From: Actinomycetales bacterium UBA1383
GTDB taxonomy: Bacteria > Actinomycetota > Actinomycetes > Actinomycetales > Actinomycetaceae
Length of the DNA stretch: 18,467 nucleotides
Direction of reading: 5' to 3'
Assembly (NCBI GenBank): GCA_002305415.1
Contig: DBQX01000084.1
Location: 1-18,467 of the forward strand
In this document: piece by piece, positions 1-8,200 of the stretch
Numbering within the stretch: the stretch's first letter is position 1
How the letters are laid out: every line of letters begins with the position of its first letter
Made by a program: the position numbers and the translations under genes
The notes under the pieces: model-generated
Databases searched by the model: none
What the model saw: only the letters and a program-made list of their open reading frames with translations
Told to the model about the DNA's origin: nothing

Positions 1-1469
1 GCGAGTGGCGGCGCGGGCTGCGCGAGGGTGGTCACGGAGGGCAGGCCGTCGGTCGCCGTGCCGAGGACGGTGGCGGAGGCGGCGCCAGCCGCCGGTGGGG
101 TGTCGGCGCTGGGGCCGATGGGGGACGCCGCCGGGGTGGGGCTCGGAGACGCCGGCAGCGCGGCCGGCCTCGTGTCGCCGGCGCCGAACAACCCGCCGCT
201 GACCGAACTACCGATCACCAGGCCCGCCGCGAGGGCCAGCGCCGCGAAGGACAGGGCCGTGTGCCACCGCGGTGCGCCGCGGGAGGCGCCGGGAGTGCCG
301 GTCGCTGCACCAGCGGGCACGAGGTCCCCGGCCGGTGCGTCGTCCGGGGGTGTCGCCACGAGGTCCGGGGAGAGCGCGGCCGGCCGTACCAGCATGGTGC
401 CCGGTGTCCCCGCGATTGCGCCGGACCGTGCCAGTCCGGCGCGGGCAGCGCCGAGGGCGATCGACGAGGAGGGATCGGCGTCGACCACCAGGGGGCGATC
501 GAACGCCTCGGAGAGGCGCTGCGCGACCCGGGGGATGCGGGACGAGCCTCCGATGAGGGCGATCGCCCCGACGGCAGCCATCCGGATGCCTGCGCCCTCC
601 ACGGTCTCCTCGAGGGTGTCGAGCGTGCGATCGAGGTCCTGCTCGATCATGTCCTCGAACTCGCTGCGGGTGAGGCGCACCGCGGTCCGGGCGGGCGGGA
701 CGAGGACGGGAATCGCGACGTCGGTGTCGAAGGACAGCGCCTCCTTGGCGTCGACGCACTCGCGGCGCAGCTGCGTCAGCGCGAGCCGGCCCTCCTCGGT
801 GCTGAGGTCCGCGGGAGCGACGTGCGCCGAGGTGAGCACGTGCCGGAAGACCGCGTCGTCGAAGTCCGCGCCTCCGAGGTTGTCGATGCCGGCCGGCTCG
901 CCCAGGAGCGTGACAGAGTCGTCCTGCTCCCGGCGGAGCACCGCGGAGGTGAAGGTGCCGCCCCCGAGGTCGTAGACGACGAGCACCTGGCCCGCCTCGA
1001 GCGGGTGAGTGGCCTCAAGGTTCAGGGCGGCGGCCACGGGCTCGGCCATGAGCTCGACCCGGCCGAGGCCGAGATCGGTGAGGGCGGCACGGGCGAGGCC
1101 GGTGCGGTGCGGTCCCCACGCCGCCGGGTGGGTCACGACGACGCCCGCCGGCTGGCCCTCCCGTTCGCTGACGGTGTTGATCACGTGGGCGACGATCCGC
1201 GCGAGAAGCTGCTCCGCGGGAAGCCGATGACCTGCCACGAGCAGCGGCATGTCGTCGCCGAGGCGGCGCGTGAACTCCCGGATCAGGCGTTCGGGCTCGA
1301 GGAACCCGCGCTGCTCGGCGATCTCGCCGAACAGTAGTTCGCCGTCCGCCGCCACGAACACCACCGCGGGAACGGAGTCGCTGCGGCGTCCGAGTGGAAC
1401 CCGCGCAACCACGACGCTCCCGTCGGGCGCGAGCCGCGCGGTGGCTGCTGCGACGCGGTTGGTACCCAC
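1..1469 (-). CDS. Hsp70-family protein, membrane-anchored, partial at C-terminus and lacking the usual N-terminal strand
   Basis: Reads as an actinobacterial Hsp70-like ATPase of which 489 residues are visible; the C-terminus runs off the left edge. Hsp70 landmarks are present: phosphate-2 loop DLGGGTF at residues 167-173 and the adenosine motif IGGSSRIP at about 306-313. The nucleotide-binding domain is followed not by a substrate-binding domain but by a single hydrophobic helix (about 403-425) and a Pro/Ala/Ser/Thr-rich tail, so the ATPase is probably cytoplasmic with an extracytoplasmic tail. The frame opens with GTG immediately after the TGA of the upstream DUF1905 gene, in the same frame, so the protein cannot be extended. 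It begins VGTNRVAAA, whereas family members begin with a segment like LGIDLGTTN; the phosphate-1 strand and its catalytic Asp are therefore absent. The only purine-rich stretch (GGGAGGG) lies 19 nt before the GTG. Family assignment is firm; activity is doubtful. Confidence 0.85.
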   Translation of the reverse strand, partial: MGTNRVAAATARLAPDGSVVVARVPLGRRSDSVPAVVFVAADGELLFGEIAEQRGFLEPERLIREFTRRLGDDMPLLVAGHRLPAEQLLARIVAHVINTVSEREGQPAGVVVTHPAAWGPHRTGLARAALTDLGLGRVELMAEPVAAALNLEATHPLEAGQVLVVYDLGGGTFTSAVLRREQDDSVTLLGEPAGIDNLGGADFDDAVFRHVLTSAHVAPADLSTEEGRLALTQLRRECVDAKEALSFDTDVAIPVLVPPARTAVRLTRSEFEDMIEQDLDRTLDTLEETVEGAGIRMAAVGAIALIGGSSRIPRVAQRLSEAFDRPLVVDADPSSSIALGAARAGLARSGAIAGTPGTMLVRPAALSPDLVATPPDDAPAGDLVPAGAATGTPGASRGAPRWHTALSFAALALAAGLVIGSSVSGGLFGAGDTRPAALPASPSPTPAASPIGPSADTPPAAGAASATVLGTATDGLPSVTTLAQPAPPL

Positions 1470-1955
1470 TCAGCGGGGCGAGCGGCGGCCCTCCCGCAGC
1501 ATCTCGACCGCCCGGGCGACGCGCCGGTCGCGCGTGTCCGCCCGCTTCGCCTCCTCGATCCACTCGACGTAGGCCCGCTGGTGCGAGGACGCGAGGGCGG
1601 TGAACGTGCTGGCGAGAGCGGCGTCGTCGAGCGCGGCGGCGAGGTCCGACGGCGGCTCGACGGACCTCGGTGACTCGTCGAGCTCGATGCGCACGTGGAT
1701 CGCGGCCCCGCCCTCCTTGCCGAGCGCGGCGCGCACGTCCTTCCGGAGGATGAGGCAGGCGAACGGCATCTTCGCGATCGACCCGCGATAGGTGACGTGG
1801 CCGTCGAACGTGGCGACCACGGGCACCATGTTCCCCGTGCCGAAGGTCTCCTTCAGGTCGTAGGGGATCTCCACCCAACCGGTGGCGTTGGGCGTGGTGG
1901 GATCCCACTTGATCGTGGTGTCCCACTCGAGTGGTCCGGGGTTGGTCAGCGGCAT
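1470..1955 (-). CDS. DUF1905 / OmdA (YdeI-like) protein
   Basis: A 161-residue protein with two parts. An N-terminal DUF1905 beta-barrel-like region (about 20-100) contains VEIPYDLKETFGTG, DGHVTYRG and the ILRKDVRAALGKEGG stretch. A C-terminal OmdA helical tail (about 105-160) contains SSHQRAYVEWIEEAKRADTR followed by VEMLREG. This is the standard architecture and length for the YdeI/OmpD-associated, bacteriocin-protection family, whose biochemical role is poorly known. The start is ATG at 1955. There is no Shine-Dalgarno sequence, but CAGAAT lies six bases upstream, suggesting a leaderless transcript. The stop codon is followed with no gap by the GTG of the Hsp70 gene, so the two are probably one transcript. 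The assignment rests on motif recognition. Confidence 0.88.
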   Translation of the reverse strand: MPLTNPGPLEWDTTIKWDPTTPNATGWVEIPYDLKETFGTGNMVPVVATFDGHVTYRGSIAKMPFACLILRKDVRAALGKEGGAAIHVRIELDESPRSVEPPSDLAAALDDAALASTFTALASSHQRAYVEWIEEAKRADTRDRRVARAVEMLREGRRSPR

Positions 1956-1961
1956 CCGGCC

Positions 1962-1967
1962 ATTCTG
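1962..1967 (-). promoter_or_regulatory. Candidate -10 hexamer of the DUF1905 gene (leaderless)
   Basis: CAGAAT on the minus strand ends six bases before the ATG, which would place transcription start on the A of the start codon. It keeps the two most conserved -10 positions (A at 2, T at 6). No -35 box is recognisable 17 bases further upstream and there is no ribosome binding site. Confidence 0.35.
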
Positions 1968-2063
1968 TCAGGGCGCGCCGGGCCATCGCTCCCGTCCAGG
2001 GTCCGGAGACCACGTGTGAGGGAGGCCACGTCACCCGGGTGCTGTCCCGAGCCCTCGCTCCGG

Positions 2064-2069
2064 TAAGGT
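2064..2069 (+). promoter_or_regulatory. Candidate -10 hexamer of the small 55-residue gene
   Basis: TAAGGT fits TAnnnT and lies in the divergent gap between the DUF1905 gene and the small gene at 2194. It would give a leader of about 118 nt. There is no convincing -35 box, and the call rests on the hexamer and the context only. The rest of the 238-bp gap (1956-2193) shows only a weak GTCCG/CGGAC inverted repeat at 2089-2107. Confidence 0.25.
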
Positions 2070-2193
2070 TTCCGCGTAGGCGCGCCTCGTCCGATGTCTT
2101 TCCGGACAGCCAGAGCCCGCCACGTCTCCTGATCCTCGAGATCTTCCCCAGCGCGCTGCGCTGTCCGAATCCCTCCCACCGAGAGGAGCCTCC

Positions 2194-2361
2194 ATGAACT
2201 CCCCTGACTACGAGGCCGTCGTCGACCGCCTCATCTACGACATCGCGGCCCTCACCGGCCGCCCGGTGAAGGAACTTCGGGTCCGGTACAACCTGCCGGT
2301 CCTGCCCGACCCTGAACCGGATTCGCTCGACCCCCGCCGCCGCACCCGCGCGGCGGCATGA
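2194..2361 (+). CDS. Small protein of unknown function (55 residues)
   Basis: A complete short reading frame: ATG at 2194, TGA at 2359-2361. A strong ribosome binding site, GAGAGGAG, lies at 2181-2188 and a strong hairpin terminator begins eight bases after the stop. Together these support a real, independently transcribed gene. The protein starts MNSPDYEAVVDRLIYDIA. The first half looks helical and amphipathic (VVDRLIYDIAALTGRPVKELRVRY), reminiscent of a small recognition or dimerisation helix pair. The second half is Pro/Asp-rich and ends in an Arg-rich tail. No signal peptide, membrane segment or Cys is seen. I do not recognise a family and no function is inferred. Confidence 0.65.
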   Translation: MNSPDYEAVVDRLIYDIAALTGRPVKELRVRYNLPVLPDPEPDSLDPRRRTRAAA

Positions 2362-2368
2362 CCCCACG

Positions 2369-2401
2369 AGGGGCGGCGTGGCTCAGGCCGCGCCGCCCCT
2401 T
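2369..2401 (+). terminator. Hairpin terminator after the 55-residue gene
   Basis: A 13-bp stem (2369-2381 with 2388-2400, one T.G wobble) encloses the six-base loop CTCAGG and is followed by TTCT. The stem is almost pure G/C (GGGGCGGCG with CGCCGCCCC). It sits eight bases after the stop of the small gene and upstream of ppk2, so it should insulate the two. The T-tract is short, as is common in high-GC actinobacteria. Confidence 0.7.
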
Positions 2402-2483
2402 CTCCGTACCCTGCACGAAGCCCTCCTTCTCCGCGGCCGCGGTGCACCCTCCACGCGTACTCTGGGCGGTGTCACCGCACGCC

Positions 2484-2491
2484 GGAGGAGG
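2484..2491 (+). promoter_or_regulatory. Ribosome binding site that decides the PPK2 start
   Basis: GGAGGAGG lies four bases before the ATG at 2496. The frame is open upstream to 2358, but that upstream stretch includes the terminator hairpin and encodes a low-complexity peptide unlike PPK2, so 2496 is chosen. TACTCT at 2458-2463 is a possible -10 hexamer. Confidence 0.7.
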
Positions 2492-2495
2492 CCCC

Positions 2496-3431
2496 ATGCA
2501 GTTCGAACCCCTCGACGCGAAGCACCTCGAGGCAGACATCGATGACCAGTACCTCCCCGAGTTCGTCCGCGAGCTGATCGAGCAGGGCTACACGGTCGGC
2601 GACACCGAGACGCCGGACCCGGTGCTGATCGATCCGCACGGACAGGTGGTGGAGACCTGGCGGGAGAACTACCCGTACCAGGAGCGGATGACCCGCGACG
2701 CGTACGAGCTCGAGAAGTACAACCTCCAGGTCGAGCTGCTGAAGCTGCAGTACTGGGCACAGGACGTCGGGGCGCGGCTGATGATCCTCTTCGAGGGCCG
2801 CGACGCCGCCGGCAAGGGCGGAACGATCAAGCGGTTCACCGAGCACCTGAACCCCCGGGCCATGCGCGTGGTGGCCCTGACGAAGCCCAGTTCCACCGAG
2901 CACGGCCAGTGGTACTTCCAGCGCTACATCCAGCACTTCCCCACCACCGGCGAGATCGTGATGTTCGACCGCTCCTGGTACAACCGCGCCGGCGTGGAGC
3001 GGGTGATGGGCTTCTGCACGGACCACGAGTACGAGGTCTTCATGAAGCAGGCGCCCGAGTTCGAACGCATGATCATCGACGCGGGCATCCACCTCACGAA
3101 GTTCTGGTTCTCGGTGTCCCGGTCCGAGCAGCGCACCCGTTTCGCGATCCGGCAGATCGACCCCGTGCGCCGCTGGAAGCTCTCCCCGATGGACGTGGAG
3201 TCCCTCGACCGCTGGGATGACTACACGGCCGCCGGGCACGAGATGTTCCGCCGCACGGACACGGACTGGGCGCCCTGGACGAAAGTGCGCAGCAACGACA
3301 AGAAGCGGGCCCGCGTGAACGCGATGCGCTTCTTCCTGAACCAGTTCGACTACGCCGGCAAGAACCCCGCCATCGTCCACGCCCCGGATCCACTGATCGT
3401 CACCCGGGCGCGGGACTCCCTGGGGGACTGA
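2496..3431 (+). CDS. ppk2: Polyphosphate kinase 2, class I (PPK2 family)
   Basis: PPK2 enzymes are cytoplasmic P-loop kinases that transfer phosphate between polyphosphate and nucleoside diphosphates (usually polyP plus ADP or GDP to NTP). The 311-residue length fits a single-domain class I enzyme. Visible motifs are the Walker A loop GRDAAGKGG at 101-109, the Walker B/catalytic DRSWYNRAG at 158-166, the GFCTDHEYE helix just after it, the FWFSVSRSEQRTRF segment, and VRSNDKKRARVNAMRFFL near the C-terminus. The start at ATG 2496 is fixed by GGAGGAGG. The gene stands alone: a terminator lies upstream and a convergent amidohydrolase downstream. The last dozen codons form the left arm of a long hairpin shared with that convergent gene. 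Substrate preference (ADP, GDP or AMP) cannot be read from the sequence. Confidence 0.95.
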   Translation: MQFEPLDAKHLEADIDDQYLPEFVRELIEQGYTVGDTETPDPVLIDPHGQVVETWRENYPYQERMTRDAYELEKYNLQVELLKLQYWAQDVGARLMILFEGRDAAGKGGTIKRFTEHLNPRAMRVVALTKPSSTEHGQWYFQRYIQHFPTTGEIVMFDRSWYNRAGVERVMGFCTDHEYEVFMKQAPEFERMIIDAGIHLTKFWFSVSRSEQRTRFAIRQIDPVRRWKLSPMDVESLDRWDDYTAAGHEMFRRTDTDWAPWTKVRSNDKKRARVNAMRFFLNQFDYAGKNPAIVHAPDPLIVTRARDSLGD

Positions 3432-3454
3432 GTCCCCCGGCCCGGGTGACGATC
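3395..3454. terminator. Long hairpin at the convergent ppk2 / M20 junction
   Basis: GATCGTCACCCGGG (3395-3408) and CCCGGGTGACGATC (3441-3454) are a perfect 14-bp inverted repeat. Inside it, GGGACTC (3412-3418) pairs with GAGTCCC (3430-3436), or alternatively GGGGGAC (3422-3428) with GTCCCCC (3432-3438). The left arm and the ppk2 stop codon are inside the structure. No T-tract follows on either strand. It probably works as a bidirectional, U-tract-less terminator. Confidence 0.6.
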
Positions 3455-3477
3455 GTGGTCGCTGGACCGACCATACG

Positions 3478-4698
3478 TCACTCCGCGAGTTCGAACAGGC
3501 TGGCCCAGGCGAGCTGGCAGTAGACGGCCATCGCCTCGCCGATCACGCAGTCGTCGAACCACGCCGTCGCCGAGTGGTTGAAGGTCGCCGTCGCCAGGTC
3601 GCGGTCGGCGGGGAGCCCCGAGTAGAAGATGAAGCAGCCCGGCACCTCCAGGAGTACCTCGGAGAAGTCCTCGGAGCCGACGTACGGCTCGGTCATCGGC
3701 CGGTAGCGACCCTCGCCCAGGACGGCCTCGATCTGCTGAGCCGCGAAGTCCACCACCTCGGGCGTGTTCACGGTCGGAGGCACCCCGGGGATCCAGTCCA
3801 TCTCCGCGCGGCAGCCGTGCGCGGCGCAGACCCCCGCGATGACCTCCTGGGCCATCGCCTCCATCTTCGCCCGGTTGGCCACGGAGAACGTGCGGATGCT
3901 GCACTCGATGTGGCACTGCTCGGGGATGACGTTCGCTGCGCCCCCGGCGTTGGCGACGCCGACGGTGACCACCACGGGATCGAACACGAAGAACTTCCGG
4001 GCCACCATCGTCTGGAGGGCCAGGATCACCTCGGCCATGACCGGCACGGGGTCGATCGCGGAGTGCGGAGCCGACCCGTGGCCGCCCTTGCCGATGATGT
4101 CCACCTTCAGGATGTCCGCGGCGGCCATGCAGGTGCCGTGGCGGGAGACGTACATGCCGTGCTCGATGGTGGAGGACATGACGTGCATCCCGAACGCGCG
4201 GTCAACGCGCTTGCCGGCGGCGTCCAGCACGCCGTCGGCGATCTGGGCGCGCGCGCCCTGGAAGATCTCCTCCGCCGTCTGGAACATGAACACGACGTCC
4301 CCGGGCAGTTCGGCGGCGTGGGCGGAGAGGATCTTCGCGGCCCCGGTCAGGGTCGCGGTGTGGATGTCATGGCCACAGCCGTGCATCAGGCCCTCGATCT
4401 TCGAGCTGAACGGCATGCCGGTCGCCTCCGGGATCGGCAGGCCATCCATGTCCCCCCGCAGCAACACCACCGGGCGCTCGGCGATGTCCGCCGGGGCCGC
4501 CCCGCCGCGGAGGACGGCGGTGATCGACGTCGAGCGGGTTCCGAGGGTGATCTCGAGGGGCAGCCCGGCGAGGGCCTCGAGGACTCGGCCCTGCGTCCAC
4601 GGCAGGTTCAGGCCGAGTTCCGGGTGTTCGTGGAGCTCATGGCGGAGCTGGGTGATCTCGGCCTCGATGGCGCGGGCCTCGGAGAGAAAATCAGGCAC
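3478..4698 (-). CDS. M20 family amidohydrolase (M20D / hippurate hydrolase-like)
   Basis: A 406-residue metal-dependent amidohydrolase of the M20D type (HipO/AbgB/IAA-amino-acid hydrolase group). These cytoplasmic enzymes cleave N-acyl or N-aroyl amino acids. Metal-binding and catalytic landmarks are LLRGDMDGLPIPE (79-91), MHGCGHDIHTATLTGAA with Cys108 and His110 (105-121), FQTAEE with Glu143/Glu144 (139-144), GMHVM with His172, the dimerisation-domain GKGGHGSAPH (203-212), and GSEDFSEV near the C-terminus. The start is GTG at 4698 because AAGGAGG (4704-4710) sits five bases upstream. The frame stays open to 4764, but the extra residues are not family-like. There is no signal peptide. The gene is divergent from the cupin/lacZ pair and convergent with ppk2. 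The exact acyl-amino-acid substrate is not deducible. Confidence 0.93.
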   Translation of the reverse strand: MPDFLSEARAIEAEITQLRHELHEHPELGLNLPWTQGRVLEALAGLPLEITLGTRSTSITAVLRGGAAPADIAERPVVLLRGDMDGLPIPEATGMPFSSKIEGLMHGCGHDIHTATLTGAAKILSAHAAELPGDVVFMFQTAEEIFQGARAQIADGVLDAAGKRVDRAFGMHVMSSTIEHGMYVSRHGTCMAAADILKVDIIGKGGHGSAPHSAIDPVPVMAEVILALQTMVARKFFVFDPVVVTVGVANAGGAANVIPEQCHIECSIRTFSVANRAKMEAMAQEVIAGVCAAHGCRAEMDWIPGVPPTVNTPEVVDFAAQQIEAVLGEGRYRPMTEPYVGSEDFSEVLLEVPGCFIFYSGLPADRDLATATFNHSATAWFDDCVIGEAMAVYCQLAWASLFELAE

Positions 4699-4898
4699 GA
4701 CGACCTCCTTGTGTGTGCGGGTTTCTGTCACAGTAACGGTCGCGGCTGACAGGCCGGGGCACATTGCCTGCCAGGTGCCACGGACTCACGGGCTGGCCGC
4801 CGTCGCCCGGCGCCCGGAGGACGCCCGAGAGGGCGCATCCGTCGCTCCTGTCAGTCGCGCGTCCCGTATCCCGCGCGGCGTCCGGGGCGGCGCGCAAG

Positions 4899-4904
4899 GA
4901 TAGT
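4899..4904 (+). promoter_or_regulatory. Candidate -10 hexamer of the cupin-lacZ unit
   Basis: GATAGT keeps the A and T of nAnnnT. Transcription would start near 4911, giving a leader of about 23 nt that contains the ribosome binding site GAAAGGA (4920-4926). No clear -35 box is seen. The 235-bp divergent gap 4699-4933 also has a small CGCCC-GAGA-GGGCG hairpin at 4822-4835. Confidence 0.3.
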
Positions 4905-4933
4905 GGGACCCGTCCCCGCGAAAGGAACCGCCC

Positions 4934-5272
4934 GTGCCTCCCAAGGTCACCGACCTCGCGACGTCGTCCGCCCACACCGATCTCCTCGCCGCCCTCCCCG
5001 TGACCGCCGAGGCCACGACCTCGCGCGTGGTGGTCAACAACCCCCTGATCCGGGTGGTCGTGTTCGCCTTCGACTCCGGTGAGGTCCTCACGGACCACGC
5101 CTCGCCGCGCGCCGTCGTCGTCCACCTCCTCACGGGCGCCGTCCGGCTCACGATGGCGGGCGCCGAGCACGCGATGGTCCCGGGCGACGTCCTCTACCTG
5201 GCCCCCAACGAGGTCCACTCCCTCATCGCGGACGCGCCGAGCCACCTCAGCCTCGTCATGGTCGAGGCTTAG
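4934..5272 (+). CDS. Cupin-domain protein
   Basis: A 112-residue single-domain cupin. The conserved beta-barrel spans about 33-110. It contains VVVFAFDSGEVLTDHASPRA (cupin motif 1 region, with one His where many cupins have HxH and Glu) and MVPGDVLYLAPNEVHSL (motif 2, PGDxxxxPxxxxH). The overall form resembles small quercetin-dioxygenase-like or sugar-related cupins. The reduced set of His ligands in motif 1 makes metal binding uncertain. The start is GTG at 4934 with GAAAGGA seven bases upstream. The stop is seven bases before the ATG of the beta-galactosidase, so the two are almost certainly co-transcribed. Its job next to lacZ is unknown; sugar sensing or epimerisation would be a guess. 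Confidence 0.85.
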   Translation: MPPKVTDLATSSAHTDLLAALPVTAEATTSRVVVNNPLIRVVVFAFDSGEVLTDHASPRAVVVHLLTGAVRLTMAGAEHAMVPGDVLYLAPNEVHSLIADAPSHLSLVMVEA

Positions 5273-5279
5273 CACTCCC

Positions 5280-8200
5280 ATGGCCTTCGATCCCGGCAGG
5301 ATCGCCGATCCCACCTACGTCGCCGAGAACCGGCTGCCCGCCCACTCCGACCACCGCTGGTTCGCGAACCGCGCGGAGGCCGCGGCCGGCACCAGCAGCT
5401 TCGAGCAGTGCCTGAACGGCACCTGGAAGTTCCACTACGCGCGGAACCCGCGCCTGACCGTCCCGGGCTTCGAGGCGCCGGACTTCGACACCGCTGACTG
5501 GGACGACATCCGCGTTCCCGGCCACCTCGAACTGCAGGGTTACGGCCGCCCCCAGTACGTCAACGTCCAGTACCCCTGGGACGGCTACGAGGAGATCTGG
5601 CCGGGACAGGTCCCGCAGCGGTTCAACCCGGTGGGCAGCTACGTCACCCGGTTCACGCTGGACCACCCCGTGGGCGAGGGTGAGCGCGTGAGCGTCTCGT
5701 TCACGGGCGCGGAGTCAGCGGTGGCGGTGTGGCTCAACGGCCACTACATCGGGTACGCCGGGGACGCCTTCACCCCGTCGGAGTTCGACCTCACCGACCA
5801 CCTCGTCGACGGCGAGAACACCCTCGCGGCGCAGGTGTTCCGCTTCACCGGCGCGGCGTGGATCGAGGACCAGGACTTCTACCGCTTCTCCGGCATCTTC
5901 CGGGACGTGGTCCTGTACCGCCGGCCCGCCGTCCACGCCGAGGACCTCCGCATCACGACGGAGGTGGCGGAGGACCTGGGCTCCGCCGTCGTCCGCCTCG
6001 CGGTGCGGCTCGACGGCGCCGGTACCGTGCGCGCGACCCTCGCCGGCGTGGGAGACCTCAGCGCCGACGACGACGGTGTGCTGGCCGTGACCGTCGAGCG
6101 GCCCCGGCTGTGGAGCGCGGAGGATCCGCAGCTGTACGACCTCACCGTCGAGGTGCTCGACACCACCGGCACAATCACCGAGGTGACTCCGCAGCGTGTC
6201 GGCATCCGCCGCTTCGGCATCGAGGACGGACTGCTGCGGATCAACGGCCGGCGCGTGGTGTTCAACGGTGTCAACCGGCACGAGTTCGGGCTCGAGGGCC
6301 GGGTGATGAGCCGCGAGCGGACTGAGGCCGACATCCGCCTCATGAAGCAGGCGAACATCAACGCGGTGCGCACCAGCCACTACCCGAACAACTCCTTCTT
6401 CTACGAGCTCTGCGATGTCTACGGCCTGTACGTCATCGACGAGATGAACCTCGAGTCCCACGGCATGTGGGACGCCGTGCGCCTCGGCCGGGTCCCGCTG
6501 GAGCAGGCGGTCCCGGGCAACCTGCCGGAGTGGCGGGACGTCCTCCTCGACCGCGCCACCAGCATGCTCGAGCGGGACAAGAACCACGCGTGCGTCGTCA
6601 TGTGGTCCTGCGGCAACGAGTCGCTCGGCGGCACCAACCTCCGTGAGGTCGCGGACCTGTTCCGCGCGCGGGACACCCGCCCGGTGCACTACGAGGGCGT
6701 CCACTGGGATCCGAGGTTCCCGGAGACCACGGATGTGGTGAGCCAGATGTACACGTTCGCCGCGGATGTGGAGGCCTTCCTGCGGGCCAACCGGTCCAAG
6801 CCCTTCATCCTGTGCGAGTACGCGCACGCGATGGGCAACTCGTTCGGCGCGGTCGGGAAGTACGTGGAGCTCGCGTACCGGGAGCCCCTCTACCAGGGCG
6901 GGTTCATCTGGGACTTCTCGGACCAGGCGATCCGGCTCACCGACCGGCACGGGCGGGCGTACTTCGGCTACGGCGGGGACTGCGGCGAGGCGCCTCACGA
7001 CGGCGACTTCAGCGGCAACGGCATCCTCTTCGCCGACCACACGCCCAAGCCGTTCCTGCAGGAGGTGCGGAAGCTCTACCAGGGCCTCGTCATCGAGATC
7101 TCGCGCGCGGGCTTCGCGGTGGAGAACCGCACGGTGTTCACGGATACGTCGGCGTGGGACTGCGTGGTGACGGTACGCCGCGAAGGCCGGGCGCTGGCGG
7201 AGGGGAGGGTGGCCACCGCCGTCGCTCCTGGTTCCGGGGGAACCTACCCGCTGCCAGTCGAGCTGCCCGAGGTGGCCGGCGAGTACACGGTGGACGTGTC
7301 GTTCCGGCTCCGGCGGGCGACGGCGTGGGCGGAGGCCGGGCACGAGGTCGCCTGGGAGCAGGCGGTTTTCACGGTTGGGACCCCCACGGGAGCTGCCGGG
7401 GCGGCGGGAGCCGCGCCGCGTCGTCGTCCCGAGTTGATCGACGGCCTGCACAACGTCGGGGTGCGCGGCCGGCACTTCACGGCGCTGTTCTCGAAGCTCT
7501 ACGGCGGGATGGTGTCCTACCGCTACGGCCTGACCGGGGACGGTGGGCGCGAACTCCTGCGCGGGATCCCGAAGCCGAACTTCTGGCATGCCCCCACCTC
7601 CAACGAGCGCGGGTGGAACATGCCGGCCCGGGACGGGCAGTGGCTGCTGGCCAGCCGGTACGCGACGGCGCGCGACGGCGGCCCGCTGGTCGGGTGGTCG
7701 GGCGACGCCGTCGAGGTGCGTTACACCTACGCGCTGCCGAGCATCCCCGCGGGGGAGTGCGACGTCGCCTACCGCGTGGACGGTGACGGCCGGGTGGAGG
7801 TGACGCTGCAGGTCCGGCCCGGTGACGGGCTGCCGGACATGCCAGAGTTCGGCCTGCTGCTCACCACGGACGCGGATCTGGGCCGGCTCACCTGGTACGG
7901 CGAGGGACCGGAGGAGTGCTACGTGGACCGGCGAGCCGGGGCGCGCCTCGGCGTGTACAGCGGCGCTGTGGCCGATCAGCTCACCGCCTACCTCCGCCCC
8001 CAGGAAGCGGGCAACCACACCGGGGTGCGGTGGGCCACCGTGACCGACGCGCACGGCGCCGGCCTGCGGTTCGAGGCGGTGGACGAGCCGATGGAGTTCT
8101 CGGCGTTGCCGTGGACGCCGTTCGAGATCGAGAACGCACTGCACCCGGTGGACCTGCCGCCGATCCAGCGCACGGTGCTGCGCCCCGCGCTGATGCGCCG

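Noticed and set aside
1015..2367. Minus-strand open frame of 450 codons across the Hsp70 and DUF1905 genes
   Set aside because: It runs in a different frame through two recognisable genes and is Arg-rich without domains; a by-product of GC-rich coding.
2431..2442. CCGCGGCCGCGG, a 12-bp palindrome upstream of ppk2
   Set aside because: Simple alternating G/C composition makes such palindromes frequent here; no link to a promoter or repeat partner.
3574..4749. Long open frame antisense to the M20 amidohydrolase
   Set aside because: Low-complexity translation without motifs; the minus-strand gene has all metal-binding motifs and a ribosome binding site.
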